From contig WTGE01000385.1 in NCBI GenBank assembly GCA_011525445.1, positions 1-5,312 of the forward strand: a stretch of DNA of 5,312 nt. Reading direction: 5' to 3'. Source of the stretch: Synechococcus sp. CO36386bin_37 (GTDB taxonomy: Bacteria > Cyanobacteriota > Cyanobacteriia > PCC-6307 > Cyanobiaceae). Position 1 is the stretch's first letter. Every line of letters starts with the position of its first letter. Both the position numbers and the translations under genes were made by a program. Under the pieces are notes generated by a model. It was not told the DNA's origin. It saw only the letters and a program-made list of their open reading frames with translations, and ran no database searches. Below, one piece after another: positions 1 to 5,312 of the stretch.

Positions 1-1
1 C

Positions 2-103
2 ATTTACTGGATATATGCGAAGCAAAATAGCAGGATCATAGTTCCTAAGGTGAAATTGATTTCTCCACCTCAGTATGATTATTTTTATGATTTTGGACAA
101 TAA
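2..103 (+). CDS. Possible C-terminal end of a gene cut by the left edge
   Basis: An open plus-strand frame enters from the left edge and ends at a TAA at 101-103, leaving 33 visible residues that finish in SPPQYDYFYDFGQ. No start is visible, so the gene, if real, begins outside the window. The tail looks protein-like, with aromatic residues, prolines and mixed charges, although the DNA is only about 30% G+C, where a run of 33 codons without a stop is uncommon but possible by chance. The opposite strand is also open in the same codon phase, but it uses many ATA, AGG and AGA codons and is less convincing. I do not recognise a family. The gene would converge on the small minus-strand gene at 249-521. 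Confidence 0.3.
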   Translation: MYWIYAKQNSRIIVPKVKLISPPQYDYFYDFGQ

Positions 104-248
104 GTGATTTAAATCAAACAGAAGAATCACGTTAAGGACAACATTAATCTATGATTAGGTTAGTATCAGTTTTTGAATAGTTGTTAAATCAAAATATGGT
201 GTATGGTTAAGAAACAATGGTGACATCACCTTAAGAGAAGTTGGGGAC
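104..248. other. AT-rich spacer between convergent candidates
   Basis: This stretch is about 30% G+C and has no open frame of useful length on either strand. Its only clear structure is the perfect inverted repeat at 219-230, listed separately. Its position suits a shared 3' spacer between a plus-strand gene ending near 103 and a minus-strand gene ending at 249. Confidence 0.4.
210..230 (-). terminator. Weak terminator-like hairpin
   Basis: On the minus strand GGTGATGTCACC (230 to 219) forms a perfect inverted repeat, usable as a 4-bp stem with a 4-base loop. It is followed by the T-rich tract ATTGTTTCTT. It begins 18 bases past the stop codon of the small gene at 249-521. The stem is short and the T tract is interrupted, so it may equally be a protein-binding palindrome or chance. 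Confidence 0.25.
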
Positions 249-521
249 CTAAATTCGCTCGACAACTGAGAGTTCATTCTCAATAGAATCCATTAATAAT
301 TCAAATCGAACGACATCAACCAAGCAGCACATCGTGATCAGAAACTGAGACATCAGACAAGCTGTCAGTGCTGGCTTATTATTTTGGTCTGTTGTAGCGT
401 CAAAGGCGTTGAGAGTCTCATTGAGTTCAAGACTCGCATGTTGGCACGTGTTTTGAATTCGTAGGGATGTCATAGCAGCGTCCAATGGTCCTACTGTGAA
501 CGTATAGGAGAAAAAGAACAT
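249..521 (-). CDS. Small hypothetical protein, about 74-90 residues
   Basis: The frame runs from an ATG at 521 to a TAG at 249-251 and gives 90 residues. I do not recognise the family. A second start at residue 17 (ATG at 471-473) would give a 74-residue product beginning MTSLRIQNTC. It may be the better choice, because a promoter-like element at 533-561 would leave only about 4 bases of leader before the first ATG, and a GGA sits 9 bases before the second. The C-terminal half (residues 50-90) looks helical and amphipathic, with a hydrophobic stretch around LMSQFLITMCCLVDVV and then an acidic end. There is no clear signal peptide or catalytic motif. The main support for a real gene is composition: G+C rises from about 30% to the left to about 45% within the frame. 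It is separated from the P450 operon by more than 300 bases. Confidence 0.45.
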   Translation of the reverse strand: MFFFSYTFTVGPLDAAMTSLRIQNTCQHASLELNETLNAFDATTDQNNKPALTACLMSQFLITMCCLVDVVRFELLMDSIENELSVVERI

Positions 522-532
522 CAGTTGGTATA

Positions 533-561
533 CCTATAAGGACACCGTGTTTGGAAAACAA
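533..561 (-). promoter_or_regulatory. Candidate sigma-70 type promoter for the small gene at 249-521
   Basis: Read on the minus strand, TTGTTT (561 to 556) and TATAGG (538 to 533) are spaced by 17 bases, resembling -35 and -10 boxes. Transcription would start near 526, five bases before the first ATG of the small gene and about 53 before its second ATG. Both boxes are imperfect. The -10 box overlaps the 8-bp palindrome GGTATACC at 527-534. Confidence 0.25.
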
Positions 562-576
562 AACCATCCGTTGGTT
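553..576 (-). terminator. Weak terminator candidate for the P450 / membrane protein operon
   Basis: On the minus strand AACCA (576 to 572) pairs with TGGTT (566 to 562) around a 5-base loop and is followed directly by TTGTTTTCC. This would end transcripts coming from the membrane protein gene at 860-1234. The stem has only five pairs, two of them G-C, and it lies almost 300 bases past that gene, so support is low. The same bases overlap the promoter proposed for the small gene. Confidence 0.22.
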
Positions 577-859
577 CGGTAACTTTCAGTACCTTTTGAC
601 TCTGCCTATGACTGGTGAAGGAATAGGCTGAATTTGTGATCAGACGCTTCAGAACATTTCTGCTTTGAGTTCAAATCACATCACGTTTTGGGAAGAGTTC
701 ATGCATGGACGGCATCGATAGATTTCCCGCTGGTGATGATCAGTCCACTTGAGTGGGCTCTTAGCCATCCATTTTGCAATTCCTGGGGGCCCGGGCCTGA
801 CGATATCGGTGTCTGCCTGGAAATCACAAGTCCATAAAAGTTTGTTCTGAAGAGCTGGT
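577..859. other. Gene-like composition without a convincing gene; possible decayed coding sequence
   Basis: G+C is 43-58% here, as in the genes and unlike the AT-rich spacers. Two opposing frames are open. The minus frame 879-676 starts at a GTG inside the end of the membrane protein gene and encodes 67 residues with several Trp, Cys and His. The plus frame 640-837 has no early start other than a TTG at 688, and otherwise GTG 733 or ATG 736. Neither has a good ribosome-binding site or a family I recognise. The segment 788-797 is a perfect 10-bp GC palindrome, GGCCCGGGCC. A degraded gene or a long 3' untranslated region of the P450 operon would fit; a small real gene cannot be excluded. Confidence 0.35.
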
Positions 860-1234
860 TCAATTCTTACGACTATCACCTACGGACTTCAATAGGGACA
901 GCATTATGCATGTGATGGCTAGTGGCAAATACCAACCCCCTGGACCGAAGATTCCACCAACTGGTTCCAGTCCGAGTTGGGTCACCACAACGATCAGCAA
1001 GGACCAGATGAAGAAGACTAGGGTGAAAGTTGAGTGGCCAAGTTTGCGCCGTTTTATCAGTCCGTAAATTGTGGGAAGCGATCGACAGGCAACGGGGATA
1101 ATCAGGAGCCATAAAGGCTTCCAGGATTGATTCTCCAAGGCTCCCACCAGAGGAGCGAAGCACAAAAAAGCGCTCAAGCAACGGTAAAGATTGTTGATCA
1201 GTGGAGCTTGTTGATCAGAAAACGTCATCGACAT
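860..1234 (-). CDS. Small integral membrane protein of unknown function
   Basis: The product has 124 residues and four likely membrane segments, near residues 17-34, 40-59, 68-88 and 100-117. The positive loop KRRK (61-64) between helices 2 and 3 and the basic tail KSVGDSRKN suggest that the N terminus, this loop and the C terminus all face the cytoplasm. The loop before helix 4 is rich in glycine (GGIFGPGGW, 93-101). I do not recognise a family and see no catalytic motif. Translation may start at Met1 or at Met3 (1226-1228); neither has a clear ribosome-binding site. The gene begins 33 bases after the P450 stop on the same strand, with no terminator between, so cotranscription is likely. It could anchor or serve the P450 reaction, but that is only an inference from position. 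Local G+C is near 50%, matching the P450. Confidence 0.8.
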   Translation of the reverse strand: MSMTFSDQQAPLINNLYRCLSAFLCFAPLVGALENQSWKPLWLLIIPVACRSLPTIYGLIKRRKLGHSTFTLVFFIWSLLIVVVTQLGLEPVGGIFGPGGWYLPLAITCIMLSLLKSVGDSRKN

Positions 1235-1267
1235 GACAATCTGGATTCATCAGGAACGTGTTGATAG

Positions 1268-2692
1268 TTATTGTGATGAAACAATCTTCAATTTAACTGG
1301 AATCGAAGGTCCAAGAGTAAAACCACGACGACGCGGCTGGTTCATTCGATTACTACGACGAATTAATTGAAATCGATTCTGCTGAAGTAAATGAGCTAAA
1401 ATTAATTTCATTTCATAGAGAGCTAAAGAGGCGCCAATACAGCGTCTGGACCCACCGCCAAAAGGCATGAATTCGTGGTTACTATAGTTCCGACGTATAA
1501 ATCGGTCAGGATCGAATTCAAAGGGTTTGGGATATAGATCTGACCGTTCATGTAAGGCTTGAATGCATGCCAGAACAACATCCCCAGAACTGAAACCATG
1601 ACTACCTAACGTGATAGGGGTTTCAATGCGACGAGGGAACGTCAACATTGCAACGGGATGAATGCGCAGCACTTCATTGATGACTGCCGATAGGTAAGGA
1701 AGCCTCGCAATCGCGTCAGGATTGGAATGATCAGTCAATGCATTGAGTTCATTCAACAACCGCTCAAGGACCAGAGGGTTTCGATGGATCCAGTAAAGCG
1801 CCCAAGTCAGAACTGTGGCGGTGGTTTCGTGGCCAGCAAACAACAGCGTCAGCAATTCATCATGCAACTCATCGTCACTGAGTCCCTGACCTTCATCATC
1901 TCTAGATGACAGCAGCAGGCTGAGAATGTCAGCTGACATCTTTTGTTCACGGTTTTGTTCCAAGGCGCCTCGTCTGAAGGCGATCTGGGTCAACAACAGT
2001 CTCCTGACGGCAGCGTCTGCTGTTTTGATTCGTCCTCCAGGGCTCCAGTTTCCAAGATCTCTCCGCAACAAAGGGAAGAACAACAAGAGTGAACCAAGCG
2101 GCCCAGATCGGATGCTGAGACTCGTTGTGAGCCACCGTTCAAGGCTACGAAAAGCATCTCCTTCATGCAGACCGAAAACAGCAGTCAAAATCACCCGCAT
2201 TGTGATTCTCTGCATTTGTTCACGCGCATCGAAGACATCACCGATGTTCAGATCTGCAAAAGTTTGGTGAGTTAGATCCAAAATCAGACGTCCATACGCT
2301 TTCAGACGTTCACCATGAAATGGAGGCGTAAGCAAGCGCCTGCGACGGCGATGCTGCTCAGGAGCAAGCAAAATGATGGAATTCTCGCCAAGGACCTGAG
2401 ACAGCAATCCGTTTAATTCACCAGGTGCGGTGACATTGCCACCGCCGTCTTGGTCCATCAGCTGTTTGATCACTGTTGGGTCACTGACGAGAATCTGCTG
2501 AGGAGGAAGTCTTGGAGACATCTTCACCCGAACGACACCTGTGTTGTGTAAGAAGCAACGCCTGTAGTAGGCGATGGGTCGGAAAATTGCTTCCAGCATC
2601 TGCCAGTGGGAAGGCGTCGACAGGGTTGGGATCGTCATATCCGTGATTTGGTGGGCATCACTTTGTGCAGCTGATCGCTCCATGACTTCCAT
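1268..2692 (-). CDS. Cytochrome P450, CYP110-like monooxygenase
   Basis: This is a complete heme-thiolate monooxygenase of 474 residues, a normal length for the family. In order it shows a C-helix heme-propionate motif HRRRR (114-118) followed by LLTPPFHGERLKAYG, the I-helix oxygen-activation motif AGHETT (286-291), the K-helix ExxR as EVLR (340-343), the FDPDRF meander motif (393-398), and the heme-binding loop FGGGSRRCIG (411-420) with Cys418 as the axial ligand. These sequences, and the YEMKLILAHLL that follows, resemble the cyanobacterial CYP110 group, whose studied members oxidise long-chain fatty acids or terpenes. The substrate here cannot be read from the sequence. No membrane anchor is evident, so the enzyme is probably soluble. 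Electrons would come from ferredoxin and its reductase, which are not in this window. Met19 (2636-2638, MTIPTLSTP) aligns better with usual CYP110 N termini than Met1, so the start may be later. The gene probably leads an operon with the membrane protein 33 bases downstream. Confidence 0.96.
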   Translation of the reverse strand: MEVMERSAAQSDAHQITDMTIPTLSTPSHWQMLEAIFRPIAYYRRCFLHNTGVVRVKMSPRLPPQQILVSDPTVIKQLMDQDGGGNVTAPGELNGLLSQVLGENSIILLAPEQHRRRRRLLTPPFHGERLKAYGRLILDLTHQTFADLNIGDVFDAREQMQRITMRVILTAVFGLHEGDAFRSLERWLTTSLSIRSGPLGSLLLFFPLLRRDLGNWSPGGRIKTADAAVRRLLLTQIAFRRGALEQNREQKMSADILSLLLSSRDDEGQGLSDDELHDELLTLLFAGHETTATVLTWALYWIHRNPLVLERLLNELNALTDHSNPDAIARLPYLSAVINEVLRIHPVAMLTFPRRIETPITLGSHGFSSGDVVLACIQALHERSDLYPKPFEFDPDRFIRRNYSNHEFMPFGGGSRRCIGASLALYEMKLILAHLLQQNRFQLIRRSNRMNQPRRRGFTLGPSIPVKLKIVSSQ

Positions 2693-2744
2693 TGAGATTG
2701 TCGAATGATGGTCGCTTAAAAGCTCTTCTTCATTTCTCGACTGA

Positions 2745-2762
2745 TCTTAAGACTTCAATTGA
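2745..2762. promoter_or_regulatory. Two adjacent 8-bp palindromes upstream of the P450
   Basis: TCTTAAGA (2745-2752) and TCAATTGA (2755-2762) are each perfect palindromes, separated by two bases. They lie 53-70 bases upstream of the first P450 ATG, a suitable place for a regulator to bind. No known cyanobacterial operator consensus such as that of NtcA is matched, and AT-rich DNA yields short palindromes by chance. Confidence 0.2.
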
Positions 2763-2835
2763 GTGATCTATCATGCATACAAACTCACGAATAACATTAC
2801 CATATCATTAACAGATCATTCATTAAACCAAGATC

Positions 2836-2913
2836 CTTATCAAATCTTTATCAACAATAGATTAACGATTAATGGCAACATAATTAAAAGACAGAAATCT
2901 TGCCTTGATAAAG
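2836..2913. repeat. Three copies of the heptamer TTATCAA, two direct and one inverted
   Basis: TTATCAA occurs at 2837-2843 and 2848-2854, exactly 11 bases apart, and inverted as TTGATAA at 2905-2911. The second and third copies extend to a perfect 9-bp inverted repeat, CTTTATCAA (2846-2854) against TTGATAAAG (2905-2913), with a 50-base gap. The second copy read on as TTATCAACA differs from the DnaA box TTATCCACA at one base. Possible roles are operator sites for the P450, DnaA-like binding sites or an RNA stem; the sequence does not decide between them. Confidence 0.4.
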
Positions 2914-3051
2914 TAAATATTTCAAGAAGATACCAAAGACAAAGGCTGGGAATGCCAGTTCACTTCAAATCAAACATACCAACTCATACACAATCAGAAT
3001 CTCTGTTTAGGATAGAAAAGTAGTCTACATACAGTGTTAACCAAGATAATC

Positions 3052-3083
3052 AAAAAAATGGAAATACAGTATTCACACTGAAT
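3052..3083 (-). terminator. Weak terminator candidate after the channel gene
   Basis: On the minus strand ATTCA GTG TGAAT (3083 to 3071) is a perfect 5-bp inverted repeat, and a run of seven T residues follows at 3058-3052. It lies about 30 bases past the channel stop codon, the expected place. However, the stem has only one G-C pair and 12 bases separate it from the T run, so it is not a standard intrinsic terminator. Confidence 0.25.
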
Positions 3084-3111
3084 GGGGAAATCCTTTAGAA
3101 GCAATCAGTCA

Positions 3112-5292
3112 TTATGTTTCATCTTTTTGAATTTCAATGGCTGTTGGGAAAGGAATCACGATATGTGCCGCAGCTAGGGCAGCCAGTAATTCTCGATTAA
3201 TAGTATTGACTGAATCCTTGAATTCTCTGTAGCTTAATCCCTTCGATCGAAGATGGCACTTAAAGTCATAACTAAATTCCGCAATTGTCATCAAACGGCA
3301 GGCTACAAGCTCGAAACCTGGGATCGTGTTAATGATTCGTTGCAGAATTGCTGGAATCTCGGATAGTTGCTCATCCGTGGTGTCGTACGAGACCGGCAAA
3401 ATGAAATGAGATTGATCAACACGCGCAATCAACTGATTGAGAGCGAGGATGAGAGATTCTTTTAAATGGATGAATTCATACCAGTTTGAAACTTTAATCA
3501 TACCGATGCAAACAAGACTTTGCTGACCACCTGGTTGAAGATCAATACTCAGGTAGGGTCGAATAATGTCAGCACGACTTTTGATGTAGTTTCGAGCCAA
3601 TGTCAGTAAGTCATCAATTTGATCAGGACTGAATTTTGTGTTTGTTTCAATATCAAGCTTTAATTCCAATCCTTGTAAAACATTCGTATTGAGTTCATTT
3701 TTATTTCGTGAGTGATTTTTTACTATACAGTCTTCAGCAACTGCATTTGGAATAGTGATAATTCCCGTTGCTGTTTCAATTTCAACGGATCGTAAACCAA
3801 TTTTTGTAATGAAACCTTGGTTTTCACCGATCTCGCAAAATTCGCCGACTCGCATTGGACGATCAGTTTGCAGTGATAGTCCTGCAAATAAATTGCTAAG
3901 CAACTTTGATGCCCCAAGTCCGATTGCTAATCCAGGCACCGTTGAGAGCGCTAAAACGACAGTGGGAGAGAGGCCTAGTTGAAGCAACATTCGGTAGGTA
4001 AGAATAATGGCAAACAAGCCTGAAGCTACTCGACACAAGGGAATGACACGGTTAGTTGTTCTCAATAACCGCCAAGACTCTTCTTTACCGGACATTCGCA
4101 CCAGTGAATCAGATAAAGAACGACCAAAAGCTTCAAAAAACAAGTATACAAAAACAATAAAAAGGCTAAAATAAATAACTTCAAATACAATTGTAATGAT
4201 GATTAGAGGAGTACCTGTAAAATTTAAATATTCATCGATAAAAAGTTCAATTAATTTAGCGAGTGGCACTAATGGTAAGATCAAGATGGCACGCTTCCAT
4301 GCGATAGAATCCTGATTCCATGCTTGGGGAAGTTGATTAGGTATTAGCTTGTAAGTCTTTAATAAAATTCGAATTATAAGAAAAGTGATTAGTGCAAACA
4401 GGCTAATCGCAACGATTGATAATGCAACTTGGAAGAGCGTTTCACTAAAGAATACTTCTGTTTCAATAATGCTTCGAAATTTGGACGGCAGCATCAAGTA
4501 CCACTTTGGAGGAAAGAGGTGTCCAGGTGTATGAATAAAATCTTGATAGAATGTATCAGTGATAAAATGGTTGCTTGGGAGAGTGTCTAATTGTGAATAG
4601 ACTTGTGAATATATTTTAGATGCATTTCCAACTGTTTCAGCTGAAAAATAAAAGTTGCTATTCTCCGGATTATTTTTAATCAGACTGCTAAGTTCAATTG
4701 CTGATCCCGGCAATGTCCAAGTTTGTGTTGGTTTTGACCGTTCTTCATTGATGCTTTTCATAGCACTGGCATCAGGTATCGCGATCAATTGACGACTTGT
4801 ATTGAAAATGAAATCAAGTCCATGCTTCAGTTGAATGGCTGCTTCATCTTTGAGGTATTTGCGTACTCCAAGCTGGAAAGACGACCCATCTAAGGAGGCC
4901 ACAGCTGCATCAAACAGGTCCTCTGATTCTTTGATTTCGGCCATTGTCTGTTGATTCCAAAACAAACCTGGGTCATCAAGATGTGCATGAGTCACCTCAT
5001 CGATCAGAATGCCAACGTCAGCCATTACTGCATAAAAGTTAAGCAGCGTGTCCCTCGGTGTATCCCCAATAACTTGAGCGAGTGGGGTACTGAGCCACAG
5101 ATCAGCTCGTTTGACAAGTTCTGGATAAAAGGGTTGTTCTTCCAGTGGAATCACAGCGAGTGAGCTCGTTAACTTGAGAGGCCTTGGTTGCTCAATTGTC
5201 TTCCCTTGTCTTGAATAGGAGGGCAGACCATAGGCAATGAATACGCAGAGGAGTCCTATCAAAAACGATATGAGCAGTTTCTGTCTTTTCAT
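3112..5292 (-). CDS. MscS-family mechanosensitive ion channel with large N-terminal domain and doubled C-terminal domain
   Basis: The 726-residue product is far longer than classical MscS (about 286 residues). Residues 1-22 form a signal peptide or N-terminal anchor. Residues 30-275 are soluble and probably extracytoplasmic, with the segment TPRDTLLNFYAVMADVG (78-94). Membrane segments lie near 284-312, 333-352, 362-388, 415-437 and 443-472. The last is the pore helix, with AIGLGASKLLSNLFAGLSL (456-474) followed by DRPMRVGEFCEIG (477-489), diagnostic of the family, and a beta domain containing GLRS and TIPNA (to about 530). The C-terminal alpha/beta cage domain appears twice, at about 541-634 and 643-720. 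Only the second copy ends in the usual IPFP form. The channel should sit in the inner membrane and release ions or small solutes on osmotic downshock. The start at 5292 is the first Met of a good signal sequence, without a clear ribosome-binding site. G+C is uneven, near 22% at 4141-4260 in the membrane segments and 58% near 5041-5100. Confidence 0.93.
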   Translation of the reverse strand: MKRQKLLISFLIGLLCVFIAYGLPSYSRQGKTIEQPRPLKLTSSLAVIPLEEQPFYPELVKRADLWLSTPLAQVIGDTPRDTLLNFYAVMADVGILIDEVTHAHLDDPGLFWNQQTMAEIKESEDLFDAAVASLDGSSFQLGVRKYLKDEAAIQLKHGLDFIFNTSRQLIAIPDASAMKSINEERSKPTQTWTLPGSAIELSSLIKNNPENSNFYFSAETVGNASKIYSQVYSQLDTLPSNHFITDTFYQDFIHTPGHLFPPKWYLMLPSKFRSIIETEVFFSETLFQVALSIVAISLFALITFLIIRILLKTYKLIPNQLPQAWNQDSIAWKRAILILPLVPLAKLIELFIDEYLNFTGTPLIIITIVFEVIYFSLFIVFVYLFFEAFGRSLSDSLVRMSGKEESWRLLRTTNRVIPLCRVASGLFAIILTYRMLLQLGLSPTVVLALSTVPGLAIGLGASKLLSNLFAGLSLQTDRPMRVGEFCEIGENQGFITKIGLRSVEIETATGIITIPNAVAEDCIVKNHSRNKNELNTNVLQGLELKLDIETNTKFSPDQIDDLLTLARNYIKSRADIIRPYLSIDLQPGGQQSLVCIGMIKVSNWYEFIHLKESLILALNQLIARVDQSHFILPVSYDTTDEQLSEIPAILQRIINTIPGFELVACRLMTIAEFSYDFKCHLRSKGLSYREFKDSVNTINRELLAALAAAHIVIPFPTAIEIQKDET

Positions 5293-5312
5293 GTTTGAGA
5301 TGAGATCTGCTT

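Larger units (their letters stand above)
2693..3111. other. AT-rich intergenic region between the channel and the P450
   Basis: This 419-base spacer lies upstream of the P450 and downstream of the channel gene. Its middle is about 29% G+C, against about 50% in the P450. I see no convincing gene. A plus-strand frame from a GTG at 2763 to 3023 is open but reads as a low-complexity AT-rich translation. The region should hold the P450 promoter and the channel's 3' end, but no strong consensus for either is visible. It contains the TTATCAA repeats, a helically spaced CATT series and two adjacent 8-bp palindromes, each listed separately. Confidence 0.6.

Noticed and set aside
48..70. Hairpin AGGTG / CACCT followed by a T-rich stretch
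   Set aside because: The stem is interrupted by a three-base bulge and lies inside the possible coding end at 2-103, so it is not a credible terminator.
788..797. GC palindrome GGCCCGGGCC as a terminator stem
   Set aside because: It has no T tract on either side, and a 10-bp perfect palindrome leaves a stem of only three pairs once a loop is allowed.
676..879. Minus-strand 67-codon frame overlapping the end of the membrane protein gene
   Set aside because: It has a GTG start inside the preceding gene, no properly spaced ribosome-binding site and no recognised family. It is kept only as a possible remnant in the 577-859 entry.
876..1181. Minus-strand 101-codon frame overlapping the membrane protein
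   Set aside because: It is a shifted frame over a well-formed four-helix protein and shows no hydrophobic pattern or motif of its own.
1926..2270. Plus-strand 114-codon frame antisense to the P450
   Set aside because: It lies wholly opposite conserved P450 coding sequence, and its product is an Arg/Ser-rich shadow translation.
2763..3023. Plus-strand open frame of 86 codons from a GTG in the AT-rich spacer
   Set aside because: The product is Asn/Ile/Lys/Thr-rich with no recognisable fold or motif, there is no ribosome-binding site, and the composition is that of the spacer rather than of the genes.
2693..3111. Cyanobacterial small RNA such as Yfr1 in the spacer
   Set aside because: The Yfr1 core ACTCCTCACAC is not found on either strand, and no long stable stem with a T-tract end is visible.

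Overview
The window looks like a piece of a cyanobacterial chromosome, most likely a marine picocyanobacterium (a low-light, larger-genome Prochlorococcus or a marine Synechococcus). This is an inference. It rests on a cytochrome P450 whose motifs resemble the cyanobacterial CYP110 group, on the general lack of strong Shine-Dalgarno sequences, on short hypothetical genes and on wide AT-rich spacers. No ribosomal RNA, tRNA, transposase, integrase or CRISPR array was found.

All well-supported genes lie on the minus strand, so transcription runs from right to left. At 5292-3112 is a 726-residue MscS-family mechanosensitive channel. It has a large N-terminal extracytoplasmic domain, about five membrane segments, the typical pore and beta domain, and apparently two copies of the C-terminal alpha/beta domain. 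A 419-base AT-rich spacer follows (2693-3111, near 29% G+C in its middle), with repeated short motifs but no convincing gene. At 2692-1268 is a complete P450 with every catalytic signature. Only 33 bases later, at 1234-860, comes a small four-helix membrane protein of unknown function, probably cotranscribed with the P450.

The left 860 bases are less clear. At 521-249 a small minus-strand gene is supported by a rise in G+C from about 30% to about 45%. Between it and the membrane protein (522-859) the base composition is gene-like, but there is no convincing reading frame; this may be decayed coding sequence. At the far left edge, 2-103, a plus-strand open frame may be the C-terminal end of a gene entering from outside the window, facing the small gene.

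The channel probably serves osmotic adjustment. The P450 would oxidise a lipid, terpenoid or similar hydrophobic substrate using ferredoxin-type partners encoded elsewhere. Nothing in the sequence links these two functions beyond proximity. I saw no clear multi-gene novel system; the most unusual item is the channel with the duplicated C-terminal domain.
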